In this document: positions 27,133-36,733 of the stretch, piece by piece
How positions within the stretch are numbered: position 1 is the stretch's first letter
Layout: every line of letters begins with the position of its first letter
Assembly: GCA_001768565.1 (NCBI GenBank)
Contig: MEOE01000006.1
Span: 1 to 64,000, forward strand
Reading direction: 5' to 3'
DNA: 64,000 nt
From: Bacteroidetes bacterium GWF2_33_16
GTDB lineage: Bacteria > Bacteroidota > Bacteroidia > Bacteroidales > UBA12077
Translations under genes and position numbers: made by a program
The notes under the pieces: generated by a model
What the model saw: only the letters and a program-made list of their open reading frames with translations
The model's database searches: none
What the model was told of the DNA's origin: nothing

Positions 27133-30100
27133 TTATTTCAGAATAACCAATTTTTCGATTTTTTCTGCCTTTTTACCATCGGTAGAGCGCACTTTTAACT
27201 TGTAAATATAAACTCCACGGCCAATTTTGTCCCCAAAATCATCAAGACCATCCCAAGGTACAGCATCAGAACGAAAAGCATTCGAGTTTATTATATGATG
27301 AATAGTTTTTACTAATTTGCCATTTATTGTAAATATCTGGATTAGTACTTCAAGATCTTCATTAGGCCTGTTGTGATCAAAGAAGAATTTGGTATTTTCT
27401 GTAAATGGATTAGGATAGTTAAATATATTTTTAATTGCTAAATCTGCCGATTCGGCAACTACAAAATCGATATTTTCTTCAGTAGAATTATTGTAAACAT
27501 CCCAAACTTTTACTTTTAAATTATGATTACCTTCTTCCAGATGAGAGAACAAGTATTCAATTCTCCCTTTCTGATATTCGTCGGTATTCGATTCGTAATA
27601 ATTATTTAAAACAATTACATTGCTCGTGTTATTATCAAGTATCGCTGTAATATCATGCCCTATTCCATTCCCGGTTGTATTAATGCCACTACTATCTATT
27701 ACTATTGCATATAATTTTGGATTCTCATTAGTTACTCCTCCTGAAGCAAAATTTTCGTCATTCATATATAAGTTTATAGATGGGCCAGTATTATCAATTA
27801 ATGCTGATGTTGATGACCCGCCGATAGTGAAATCTTTAAAAAAACCTTTGGCTTCAGCCTGATTGCCGGTTGCATAATAGCTAATCTTACCTGTTCCAAA
27901 ACTATACGAAATATCTTTTGGTACAATGAATGTATATTTAAAGCGCCCATTGGATATTGTTGCTCTTCCTTTATAAATAATATTATCTTGTAATTTAAAA
28001 TCCATGGGTGTTTCACCACTATTGCCCAAGGTTGTTATGTTTCTTGATTTATCAAGTACTAATGGATATACAATTCCATTAAAATCAGAATCGAAAATAT
28101 TATCTTGATTAGTAATATAGCCCGAAATTGTAACTTTTGTCAATGCTTTAAGAGTATCGGTGTACTCCAGCACATTTTTACCATTTATTGAATCTGTAAT
28201 TATATTGTATGCTGGGATTGGGATTTTTAATGCAGGATCGCCCAATAATGTGAAATTTCTCTTATTATTTCCAGTGCCTGATGCATTTTTTGCAAGCCTT
28301 ATAATATCTCCCAAAGCATAATAATTCCCTTTATAATCTTTCTCAAAAACATAGTTAAAGAAATTATTATTTAGAACAAAATTTGGACTTGAATACACCA
28401 ATCTTGTGGTTGAAAGTAATGCTATTCCTCCTCCATCGGGATTGAGTAGGACCAACTCTCCTGCCGATGAAGTTGAATGATCGTCAAATCGGCTAAACTC
28501 GCAAGTGGCGGTCATAAAAATTGTAAGTCTGTTAATGTTTTTCCATGAGTTAATATTATCGATAGTTAATATTCGTTCGTGTGCCAAACCAGTTTCTCCA
28601 CCATGTCCGGTATAATTAAATAATAAAGTACCATTATTAACTACTTCATTAATTAGGCGATTTACTTCAGGATAACTTTCGTCTATTGCAGATGATACCT
28701 GAGGAAAAGCATCCAAATATATTTTTTTAATGAAAAAGTGCTGATAGGTTGTATCAACAAGCGTTGCGAGTTTATCTGCATCTATCATATGCAGGTTATT
28801 GTCTTCATCATCACCAATAAAACAAATTGAATTTAGCCAGTTACCCAAGTTTGATGTATTTGTATATGAATTTATTTTATTTACAATAGCTTGTGCTTCT
28901 GACGATGATTGTACTGGAAAGCGACCAATACCAATATCTACTAAACCAGAGTTTAATTCTTCTACATTATCGGTTGGATCAAGTAGTCCAAAAAAATCAT
29001 CTGTTACAAATGAAGTTGTTGGGTTTAAAGAATTTATTGATTGATAGGTGGGAATATAATTTGCTCTAGAAGTAGAAATCGATTTGTGATCATACGATCC
29101 ATCACCTAACAACAAAAGGTATTTCAATGTATCGGTTGTTGATGGCCGATTGTAAATCATGCGTACAAAGTTTCTTATGGCTGTTGCATCTGGAGTGCCA
29201 GACGAAAATTCATTATAAATTTGTTCGGGTGTTACAACAACAACCGAAAGATTATCATGAGATTGATGAAACTCCGCAACCTGATTTGCTTGTAATAAAA
29301 AATCAGGATGACTCACTATAACCATATCTCTATGATCAATTGCATGCAGGTTTTGATTATTTATTAGATCATCATTTATTACGGATAAAAACTCACTATT
29401 ATTAAATGCTATAAATTCATTTAATCCGGGTTGTACTGTAAGCTTGAATTTAACCGAGTTGTCTGTTTGTAAGGCTGATAGCGTAAGATTGGTAGGCTGA
29501 ACAGGGTTAGTTGTGTTCCATATTCTGGTTGAGGAAGTTGCATTTTGAAGAGTAAATTCAATTGTTTTTGGAAAGGCATCATTGTTAAAATATCTGAATA
29601 GCAGCTGATTGCTATTCATTCGAAGTTGCCGTTCTCCATTAATTGTTATAAAATTGAGCCATCCTTCCGAAGAGGCCGATGGTTTATTATATGTTATTTG
29701 CAAAGGGATTAAATCTGCATTACTTGTAAATGAAGCTGTTGAATTTACAATATTTGCATGATTTGATGTAAATGAGCTTAAATTTACTAAAGGAATAGAC
29801 ACAGTTAAAATAGTTGTGTTGCCCGATAGTACAGTAAAACTCGAATTGCTTCCGGAACGTGCTGCAAGACTTGTTTTAATCCTTACAGGTGAGGTTTTTA
29901 TCAAATTTGGAAAGCTAAAATCAAAATTGTAAGTAGTAGTTATATCAAAGTTTTCTCCAAGCCACAACTGCCCTGATTTTAAGAGATTCTCTTTTTCTTT
30001 CTCAGAGTGCGTAAAATCGGTAAATTGGGTTACATATTCTGTAATGGCTTCTGATGGTGATAACAAGTTTGATACTGTATTTATTATGCCAACATCTGTG

Positions 30101-30951
30101 GTTAAAAAATAATAATTATAATCGGCATAAATGTGAGTATTCATATTATAAAACCCAGTTGGAATATCATATTCCCATTGATGCGGACCTCTTCCAAAAA
30201 ATAATATGTGATCTCCTTGATTAAAGATACCATCACTACCATTTTCAAAATATATTGCATTCTGCTGCAAATCATCTTGACAAGGATCTGTATTCGAAAC
30301 AGGTAAAATTGCAGAAGAGTTTCCAAAAACTTTAATGTTTTCGGGATTTGTAAATCCCATGCTAACTAATTCGGAATATGTAATTTTATAAACTCCATCA
30401 TTGTTTAGCTTTATTTTAAACCATTTGCCATTTTTTAACACCGATTCCGATTGAAAGGCAGTTTTATAATCAATCTTGGTATGCTGTTCTGGCAATTTAT
30501 TAATCGTAAGTTTGAATGCCGTTACTTTCTCAATTTGTCCTGCAGAATTAATTATTAATGGTAAAAAACTAATTGCTAAATGAGGCTTTTGTCTGATATA
30601 TTGGATTGTATAATTAAGGTTTACCGTGGATTGGATTTGCTGATTTTTTCCAATTAATCTTAATTCATCAATTGAAAGAGGTTCAGTTTTTATAACTGAA
30701 ATTTCTGGTTTAATTTCAGAAGAGTTAATTTTTACTAATTCATAGTATATTGGTAAATATCCATAACTTTCTGAGTAAGTTGCACCAGAAAAATACAAAA
30801 AGGATTTTTGATCTATATTACGATCTGTAAAATCATAATAATATGAAGTCGATCGTGGTTTTTCCCAAGAGATATTTCTCTCTATTATATTTTGAGATAT
30901 TGTTAAGTAGCTAGAAAACAGAAATAAGGAAAAAATAATTAATGATTTCAT
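27133..30951 (-). CDS. porU: T9SS sortase PorU (gingipain-like C25 peptidase)
   Basis: About 1,272 aa from the ATG at 30951, which gives a clean signal peptide (MKSLIIFSLFLF); an ATG nine codons upstream is less likely. The C25 peptidase domain has the catalytic His in NYTGHGGETG (H783) and the Cys in MTATCEF (C817), and a typical Asp-rich LLLGDGSYDHKS (about 610). The C-terminus has an Ig-like/FlgD-like region (NIFNYPNPFTENTKFFFDH onward). PorU cuts the C-terminal signal from T9SS cargo and attaches it to A-LPS. Divergent from porP. Confidence 0.95.
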   Translation of the reverse strand: MKSLIIFSLFLFSSYLTISQNIIERNISWEKPRSTSYYYDFTDRNIDQKSFLYFSGATYSESYGYLPIYYELVKINSSEIKPEISVIKTEPLSIDELRLIGKNQQIQSTVNLNYTIQYIRQKPHLAISFLPLIINSAGQIEKVTAFKLTINKLPEQHTKIDYKTAFQSESVLKNGKWFKIKLNNDGVYKITYSELVSMGFTNPENIKVFGNSSAILPVSNTDPCQDDLQQNAIYFENGSDGIFNQGDHILFFGRGPHQWEYDIPTGFYNMNTHIYADYNYYFLTTDVGIINTVSNLLSPSEAITEYVTQFTDFTHSEKEKENLLKSGQLWLGENFDITTTYNFDFSFPNLIKTSPVRIKTSLAARSGSNSSFTVLSGNTTILTVSIPLVNLSSFTSNHANIVNSTASFTSNADLIPLQITYNKPSASSEGWLNFITINGERQLRMNSNQLLFRYFNNDAFPKTIEFTLQNATSSTRIWNTTNPVQPTNLTLSALQTDNSVKFKLTVQPGLNEFIAFNNSEFLSVINDDLINNQNLHAIDHRDMVIVSHPDFLLQANQVAEFHQSHDNLSVVVVTPEQIYNEFSSGTPDATAIRNFVRMIYNRPSTTDTLKYLLLLGDGSYDHKSISTSRANYIPTYQSINSLNPTTSFVTDDFFGLLDPTDNVEELNSGLVDIGIGRFPVQSSSEAQAIVNKINSYTNTSNLGNWLNSICFIGDDEDNNLHMIDADKLATLVDTTYQHFFIKKIYLDAFPQVSSAIDESYPEVNRLINEVVNNGTLLFNYTGHGGETGLAHERILTIDNINSWKNINRLTIFMTATCEFSRFDDHSTSSAGELVLLNPDGGGIALLSTTRLVYSSPNFVLNNNFFNYVFEKDYKGNYYALGDIIRLAKNASGTGNNKRNFTLLGDPALKIPIPAYNIITDSINGKNVLEYTDTLKALTKVTISGYITNQDNIFDSDFNGIVYPLVLDKSRNITTLGNSGETPMDFKLQDNIIYKGRATISNGRFKYTFIVPKDISYSFGTGKISYYATGNQAEAKGFFKDFTIGGSSTSALIDNTGPSINLYMNDENFASGGVTNENPKLYAIVIDSSGINTTGNGIGHDITAILDNNTSNVIVLNNYYESNTDEYQKGRIEYLFSHLEEGNHNLKVKVWDVYNNSTEENIDFVVAESADLAIKNIFNYPNPFTENTKFFFDHNRPNEDLEVLIQIFTINGKLVKTIHHIINSNAFRSDAVPWDGLDDFGDKIGRGVYIYKLKVRSTDGKKAEKIEKLVILK

Positions 30952-31065
30952 GAAAAAAATGTTTTTACAAAGAAACAAAACTTTGAATAAAGTACTATAA
31001 ATATAATGTGAATCGTTTGTTTATAATTAATCAGACAGAAAACGGTCATTTTTTGCTCAATATTG

Positions 31066-31073
31066 TAATTTTG
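31066..31073 (+). promoter_or_regulatory. Candidate -7 element of porP
   Basis: TAATTTTG matches TAnnTTTG, 33 bp upstream of the porP ATG, within the short divergent porU/porP spacer. No convincing -33 TTG was found. Confidence 0.35.
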
Positions 31074-31105
31074 TTCATTAATCAGGTATAATATTTATTT
31101 TGCTC

Positions 31106-32083
31106 ATGCGAAAATCTTTATTTATTGTTTTATTTTTCATAAATCTTCAAGCATTGTTTTCGCAGGATGTTGAATTTTCGCAATATTATGCTAATCCACT
31201 TTATCTAAATCCTGCATTTGCCGGATCAGATGATATGTCAAGAATTTCGTTAAACTATCGCACAATGTTGCCAACTTCTTTTGGTGATTATTCTACCTAT
31301 AGTGCTTCATATGATCAGTATCTCGAAGGAATCGGAGGTGGTTTGGGTTTTCAGATTATGAATGACAGACAAGCACAAGGAGCAATAAATGCATTAAATA
31401 TTAATCTTTTGTATGCCTATCACTTTCAGCTGCGCAAGCAGTGGTCCTTTAGTCTTGGATTGCAGGTCGGATATAATATTAATAGTGTTAATACGCAAAA
31501 TATGGTATTCCCCAGTATGATCGATCCAGCAAATGGAGTAACCGAAGAAAATATCGAAACAGGAATTGATCAAAAGAAAATGTTTTTTGATTTCTCTGCT
31601 GGTGTCCTTAGTTGGTATAAGAACTATTATTTTGGTTTTTCGGTTGATCATTTAACAAAACCTGTTTCGTCATTAGGAACAGTTTATAATGGAGTTATAG
31701 GTAGAAAATACACTCTCCATGGAGGAGTTGAAATACCTTTTTTTAATAGTATGGGAAGAACGGATATAACCTTATCACCGAATTTAATTTTTCAACTTCA
31801 GGATGATGCTACAAGAATTAATTTGGGAATATATCTTAATAAAAAAATAGTAACAGCAGGTCTTTGGTTAAAGACAAATACACAATTTAATTTGACCGGA
31901 GCCGTTCTAATGTTTGGTGTTACCGGTGATTATTCTAGTTTTGCATATAGTTATGATATTCCTTTTTATTTAGGAGATTTAAGTAGTGTAATTTCTGGTT
32001 CGCATGAGGTAACCTTTTTATACAAATTCAAGTATAAAAGCAAAAGAAAAAAAATGCAGGCAATAAAATGTCCTAAAATTTAG
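31106..32083 (+). CDS. porP: PorP/SprF family T9SS outer-membrane protein
   Basis: The 325-aa protein starts at the ATG at 31106 (an in-frame TTG at 31100 was not chosen). A signal peptide (cleavage near ALFSQ) is followed by the family motif DVEFSQYYANPLYLNPAFAG (about residues 19-38) and a barrel of repeated strands ending in lysine-rich KYKSKRKK. PorP/SprF members partner with the T9SS and with gliding motors or adhesins at the outer membrane. Divergent from porU and upstream of gldJ. Confidence 0.9.
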   Translation: MRKSLFIVLFFINLQALFSQDVEFSQYYANPLYLNPAFAGSDDMSRISLNYRTMLPTSFGDYSTYSASYDQYLEGIGGGLGFQIMNDRQAQGAINALNINLLYAYHFQLRKQWSFSLGLQVGYNINSVNTQNMVFPSMIDPANGVTEENIETGIDQKKMFFDFSAGVLSWYKNYYFGFSVDHLTKPVSSLGTVYNGVIGRKYTLHGGVEIPFFNSMGRTDITLSPNLIFQLQDDATRINLGIYLNKKIVTAGLWLKTNTQFNLTGAVLMFGVTGDYSSFAYSYDIPFYLGDLSSVISGSHEVTFLYKFKYKSKRKKMQAIKCPKI

Positions 32084-32126
32084 TTATATTTGTAGCTTAT
32101 AGTTATGTTACGTATATAAAAATTAT

Positions 32127-32134
32127 TATATTTG
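32127..32134 (+). promoter_or_regulatory. Candidate -7 element of gldJ
   Basis: TATATTTG, 19 bp upstream of the gldJ ATG. A second TATATTTG lies at 32085-32092, so there may be two starts. -33 elements are weak. Confidence 0.45.
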
Positions 32135-32153
32135 AAATAAAAAAAATATAACC

Positions 32154-33662
32154 ATGAATGTAAAAATTAACATTTCTACCTTATTTCTAGTTGGTTTGTT
32201 AACAGTATCAGGTTGCGGCCTAACCGGTGGTGGAGGCGCAAAAGTGGATCAAGCTAATTCATCTACAACTGGTTGGGAATATAACAATCCAGACAATGGA
32301 GGATTCGAAGTTATTCACGATTATTACGATCAACCTGGACCAGGGCTAGTTATGATCGAAGGTGGTTCCTATACTATGGGCCGTACGGAACAAGATGTTA
32401 TGTATGATTGGAATGCAGTGCCACGTAGAGTTACTGTTTCATCTTTCTATCTTGATCAGACAGAAGTTCGAAATGTTGATTACAGAGAATATTTGCACTG
32501 GATTCGCCGAGTATTTGTTGATTATCCAGATGTTTACAGAAATGCATTGCCTGACACATTGGTTTGGAGAAGCCCATTGGCATATAATGAACCATATGTT
32601 GAATATTATTTCCGTCATCCTGCTTATAATCAATATCCAGTTGTTGGCGTAGATTGGTTACAGGCAAATGATTATTGTTTGTGGAGAACCGACAGAGTAA
32701 ACGAGATGAGATTAATCGAAGAAGGAATACTCGAAGTAGATCCAAATCAAGTTGGTAGAGAAAACTTTAATACAGAGGCTTATCTAGCAGGACAATATGA
32801 AGGTTTGGTTAAAGAAAACAAACCATCCCTTGATCCTAATGTTGAGAGTAGAACAGTTACTTTAGAAGATGGTATTATTTTGCCAAAATATAGACTCCCA
32901 ACAGAAGCTGAGTGGGAATTTGCTGCAGTTGCACTTATTGGTATTACTTACGACGAAAGAATATACGAACGTAGGTTATATCCATGGGATGGACACAATG
33001 TTCGTAACCCAAATGGAAAAGATAGAGGTGTAATGATGGCTAACTTTAAACGTGGACGTGGTGATATGATGGGTACTGCCGGTGATCTTAATGATAATGG
33101 ATCAATAACAGTTCCTGTTACTTCTTACTGGCCAAATGATTATGGATTATATTGTATGGCCGGAAACGTAAATGAATGGGTAGCTGATGTATATCGTCCT
33201 TTATCTCATGAAGATATGAGTGATTTTAGACCATTCCGAGGGAATGTATTTGAAACACTGGAGAAGAATGAAGATGGTAGCGTAATGGCAAAAGATAGCC
33301 TTGGAAGACTTAAGAAAAGAGTTGTTACCGAGGAAGAAGCTGCCGGTAGATATAATTATCAAAAGGCTGATTACAGAAACTATTTAGATGGTGATATCAC
33401 TTCTCGTGCTGATTTTGAGAATCAGGATGAAGCTACAAGAGGTGCTACTTCTACTGGTGAAATGTATTCGAAAGAAGAAGGAGATTGGGGTTCAATGATT
33501 ACAGATAAAGTTAGAGTTTATAAAGGTGGTTCATGGAGAGATAGAGTTTATTGGTTAAATCCTGCAACTCGTAGATTCCTTGACCAGGAAGAAGCTCGCG
33601 ATGACCTTGGTTTCCGTTGTGCAATGACTGAAGTAAGCAGTCCTGGAGGAAAAGGAAGATAA
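32154..33662 (+). CDS. gldJ: Gliding-motility/T9SS lipoprotein GldJ-like
   Basis: The 502-aa lipoprotein has a signal peptide with the lipobox LTVSGC (Cys at about residue 21), a GWEYNNPDNGGFEV segment (about 41-54) and a formylglycine-generating-enzyme (FGE-sulfatase/SUMF1) fold: GPGLVMIEGGSYTMGRT (about 62-78), PVVGVDWLQANDYCLWRT (about 163-180), YRLPTEAEWEFAA, MAGNVNEWVADVYR (about 337-350), and GFRCAM at the end. FGE-fold catalysis is not expected. The porV-porU-gldJ-murF neighbourhood strongly supports GldJ rather than GldK/PorK. GldJ is needed for GldK stability and gliding/secretion in Flavobacterium. Confidence 0.88.
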   Translation: MNVKINISTLFLVGLLTVSGCGLTGGGGAKVDQANSSTTGWEYNNPDNGGFEVIHDYYDQPGPGLVMIEGGSYTMGRTEQDVMYDWNAVPRRVTVSSFYLDQTEVRNVDYREYLHWIRRVFVDYPDVYRNALPDTLVWRSPLAYNEPYVEYYFRHPAYNQYPVVGVDWLQANDYCLWRTDRVNEMRLIEEGILEVDPNQVGRENFNTEAYLAGQYEGLVKENKPSLDPNVESRTVTLEDGIILPKYRLPTEAEWEFAAVALIGITYDERIYERRLYPWDGHNVRNPNGKDRGVMMANFKRGRGDMMGTAGDLNDNGSITVPVTSYWPNDYGLYCMAGNVNEWVADVYRPLSHEDMSDFRPFRGNVFETLEKNEDGSVMAKDSLGRLKKRVVTEEEAAGRYNYQKADYRNYLDGDITSRADFENQDEATRGATSTGEMYSKEEGDWGSMITDKVRVYKGGSWRDRVYWLNPATRRFLDQEEARDDLGFRCAMTEVSSPGGKGR

Positions 33663-33687
33663 TAATTAAAAAATAAAATATTGACAA

Positions 33688-33717
33688 AAACCTCATTTCT
33701 GATGAGGTTTTTTTATT
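33688..33717 (+). terminator. Terminator of gldJ
   Basis: AAAACCTCAT pairs with ATGAGGTTTT around a 5-nt loop, followed by a T-run, between gldJ and murF. Confidence 0.85.
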
Positions 33718-33728
33718 AAAACCTATAT

Positions 33729-35024
33729 ATGCAAATAGAACAATTATATGATGTATTTATTAAACATCCAATAATATCTATTGATAGTAGAATTATAAGT
33801 AAAGATTGCTTATTCTTTGCTTTAAAGGGAGATCGGTTTAATGGTAATCAATTTGCTGAAAAAGCGATTGAAATTGGCGCTGCTTATGCTATTATCGATG
33901 AAATTGAATATGCCAAGAACTCAAGGTTTATCTTAGTAAAAAACGTATTAGAAACACTCCAAGAGCTTGCAAATTACCATCGAAAAAAACTAAAAGTTCC
34001 TATACTTGCAATTACAGGAACTAATGGAAAAACAACCACTAAAGAACTGGTTTCTTCTGTTCTTAAACAAAAGTACAGACTGATATATACTCAAGGGAAT
34101 CTGAATAATCATATTGGTGTGCCCTTAACGCTGTTATCAATGAAAGATGATACAGAATTTGGGGTGGTTGAAATGGGGGCTAATCATATGAATGAGATTA
34201 TGCAGTTATGTAAAATTGCAGAACCTGATTTTGGTTTAATTACCAATATCGGAAAAGCTCATTTGGAGGGTTTTGGATCATTTGAGAATATAATTAAAAC
34301 AAAAAGTGAACTCTATAATTACCTAAATAATTCAGGGGGAACTATATTTTATAATGCCGAAAATAGTATACTAAGTGAACTAGTTAAATCAGCCAATACT
34401 AAAATAATTCCTTACGGGGATAATAACAATTCATCTGCAACAGGAATAATTACAGCGTCTAATCCATTTATTAATGCTAAAATTACTCAGGGAGATAATA
34501 CCAATGATATATCAACAAAGCTTATAGGAAATTACAACCTTGAAAATATTTTAGCCGCAGTATGTGTTGGTACTTACTTTGGTGTTAAAAATGAATTAAT
34601 AGGCAAAGCAATCGAAAATTATATTCCTTCAAACAATAGGTCTCAGTTTATTAAATCTAAATTGAATAATATTTTCCTCGACGCTTATAATGCTAATCCC
34701 ACAAGTATTGAAGCATCTTTGTTGAACTTTATAGAGATGAAAGTTGAGAACAAGTGTCTGATTTTGGGCGATATGCTTGAATTAGGTTCAGAAGCAGTTA
34801 AAGAGCATGAAAGGGTTCTTGAAATTATTAAAGATTCTAATTTCCAAAAGATTATATTGGTTGGCGATGTTTTTTCAAAAATAAATTCACCGGCCAATTA
34901 CTTTAAGTTTATAAATGTTAATCAAACAATTCTTTGGTTAGAAAAGAACAAAATTGTTAATTCAAATGTTCTAATAAAAGGATCAAGAGGAATTCAGCTC
35001 GAACGAATTGTTGATTATTTATAA
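33729..35024 (+). CDS. murF: UDP-N-acetylmuramoyl-tripeptide--D-Ala-D-Ala ligase
   Basis: The 431-aa Mur ligase has the ATP P-loop ITGTNGKTTTKELVSSVL (about 98-115), the central-domain motif EMGANHMNEI (about 150) and the IFLDAYNANPTSIEASL motif (about 316-332). Length and the N-terminal domain (SIDSRIISKDCLFFALKGDRFNGNQF) are MurF-type rather than MurE. It adds D-Ala-D-Ala to the peptidoglycan tripeptide precursor. ppa follows 11 bp downstream. Confidence 0.95.
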   Translation: MQIEQLYDVFIKHPIISIDSRIISKDCLFFALKGDRFNGNQFAEKAIEIGAAYAIIDEIEYAKNSRFILVKNVLETLQELANYHRKKLKVPILAITGTNGKTTTKELVSSVLKQKYRLIYTQGNLNNHIGVPLTLLSMKDDTEFGVVEMGANHMNEIMQLCKIAEPDFGLITNIGKAHLEGFGSFENIIKTKSELYNYLNNSGGTIFYNAENSILSELVKSANTKIIPYGDNNNSSATGIITASNPFINAKITQGDNTNDISTKLIGNYNLENILAAVCVGTYFGVKNELIGKAIENYIPSNNRSQFIKSKLNNIFLDAYNANPTSIEASLLNFIEMKVENKCLILGDMLELGSEAVKEHERVLEIIKDSNFQKIILVGDVFSKINSPANYFKFINVNQTILWLEKNKIVNSNVLIKGSRGIQLERIVDYL

Positions 35025-35035
35025 ATAAATAAATT

Positions 35036-35707
35036 ATGGGAAATAGAATAATGGACCCAATTGTTGGTAAATTAATGGGTTTGAGATATAAATCACATCC
35101 ATGGCATGGTGTGGATGTTGGTAAAGATGCTCCTGAAATAATTACTTCTTATATTGAAATGGTTCCTACCGATACTGTTAAATATGAGGTTGATAAAACA
35201 AGTGGATATTTAAAACTTGACAGGCCACAAAAATACTCAAATGTAGTTCCTGCTCTCTATGGTTTTATTCCTCAAACATATAGTGGAGAGAGAGTAGCAC
35301 AATTAAGCGCTGATAAAACAGGGATTAAAGATATTAGGGGCGATGGTGATCCAATAGATATATGTATTCTTACCGAGAAAGAGATAACACACGGTGATAT
35401 TTTGGTTATGGCTCGTCCGATTGGGGGTTTTAGGATGATAGATGGGAGTGAGGCTGATGATAAGATAATTGCTGTTTTGAATAATGATGCTGTATATGGA
35501 AATTATAAAGATATTTCTGATTGTCCTCCTTTGGTGATTGATAGATTAATGCATTATTTTTTAACTTACAAAGATTTGCCTGGCAATAAAGCGAACACAG
35601 AAATTACGCATACTTATAATATAGTTGAAGCACATGAAGTTATTAAACGCTCGATGGAAGATTATAAAGATCGTTTTATAAACCTGAATAATATGCTTTC
35701 GATTTAA
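35036..35707 (+). CDS. ppa: Inorganic pyrophosphatase (family I)
   Basis: A 223-aa pyrophosphatase. The family I catalytic signature is GDGDPIDICIL (about 101-111, with Asp ligands), with YGFIPQTYSG near 77 and the terminal catalytic K in TYKDLPG. It hydrolyses PPi made in biosynthesis. Co-transcribed with murF; convergent with the glycosyltransferase gene with almost no spacer and no visible terminator. Confidence 0.95.
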   Translation: MGNRIMDPIVGKLMGLRYKSHPWHGVDVGKDAPEIITSYIEMVPTDTVKYEVDKTSGYLKLDRPQKYSNVVPALYGFIPQTYSGERVAQLSADKTGIKDIRGDGDPIDICILTEKEITHGDILVMARPIGGFRMIDGSEADDKIIAVLNNDAVYGNYKDISDCPPLVIDRLMHYFLTYKDLPGNKANTEITHTYNIVEAHEVIKRSMEDYKDRFINLNNMLSI

Positions 35708-35710
35708 TAG

Positions 35711-36733
35711 TTAGAAACGAAGCTGGCTAAAAAACTTTTTCTTGTTGATAAAATAATCAAAAACGATACTCCTATTATAGATTTCTTTGAGCTGAACTAC
35801 TTTTGATTGTTCAATAATCTCTTTTCGTTTTTGTTTTAAGTCAGGCAATGATTTATAAAAGTGTAAATGAGCTTTAATAACTGCATTGAAACTCGAAAAA
35901 GACAGTTTTGCCAAGAAAAGAGCAGAAGAAATCCCATCAAGCAACAATCGTTTAAACAGCGTAAGCTTAAAGTTTTTCGTTGGTAGGTTCTTATATAATA
36001 GAAATAGGTTATTCCGGTAATTAAGGTAAAGCTTAAATGGATTATTATTTGGTAGAGTTCCACCGCCAACATGATAAACAATAGAATTTGGACAACAAAC
36101 TATTCTGTGGCCAAGATTCTTAAGACGCCAACAAAGATCAATTTCCTCCATATGAGCAAAAAAATCATCATCGAAACCACCAACCTGTTTATATAAATCA
36201 CCTCTAATTACCATGCAAGCTCCGGTAGCCCAAAAGATATCTATTACATCATTATATTGACCAGAGTCTATTTCAACAGTTCCAATAATCCTTCCACGAC
36301 AAAAAGGATATCCATATTTGTCTATGAACCCACCTGCTGCACCAGCATATTCAAATTCATTGCGATTATTTATTGACCTTATTTTAGGCATAACTGCCGC
36401 AACATCCAAATTTGAATCTAATAATTCAGTTAATGGATTAAGCCAGTTTGGTGTAACTTCAACATCAGAATTTAAGAGAACAAAATATTGCGCATCTACT
36501 TGTGATAAAGCTCTATTATACCCACCTGCAAATCCATAGTTTTTATCAAGAATTATTTGCCTTATTTCTGGGTAATTTAAATTTAAGAAAGCTATTGAAT
36601 CATCTTTAGAATCGTTATCCGCAATAATAATTTCTGAATCGGTATTTCTTGAATTGTTTATTAAAATTGGCAGAAACTCAGATAAGAATTTCTTGCCATT
36701 CCAGTTTAAAATTACGATTGCTGTTTTTGCCAT
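35711..36733 (-). CDS. Family 2 glycosyltransferase
   Basis: A 340-aa GT-A enzyme. The donor-binding region is TAIVILNWNGKKFL (about 3-16), the Asp-rich ADNDSKDDS (about 40-48), GGYNRALSQVDAQYFVLLNSDVEV (about 70-93) and the HMEEIDLCWRL catalytic segment (about 192-202). This is the rhamnosyltransferase-like group acting on cell-surface glycans. Its ATG overlaps the stop of the upstream acyltransferase (TAATG). The C-terminal part has a stretch of hydrophobic residues (about 255-275), which may be a membrane association helix. Confidence 0.9.
   Translation of the reverse strand: MAKTAIVILNWNGKKFLSEFLPILINNSRNTDSEIIIADNDSKDDSIAFLNLNYPEIRQIILDKNYGFAGGYNRALSQVDAQYFVLLNSDVEVTPNWLNPLTELLDSNLDVAAVMPKIRSINNRNEFEYAGAAGGFIDKYGYPFCRGRIIGTVEIDSGQYNDVIDIFWATGACMVIRGDLYKQVGGFDDDFFAHMEEIDLCWRLKNLGHRIVCCPNSIVYHVGGGTLPNNNPFKLYLNYRNNLFLLYKNLPTKNFKLTLFKRLLLDGISSALFLAKLSFSSFNAVIKAHLHFYKSLPDLKQKRKEIIEQSKVVQLKEIYNRSIVFDYFINKKKFFSQLRF

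Noticed and set aside
32154-33662. Formylglycine-generating enzyme
   Set aside because: The fold is there but the protein is a lipoprotein in a T9SS locus; neighbour order supports GldJ, and no sulfatase is nearby.
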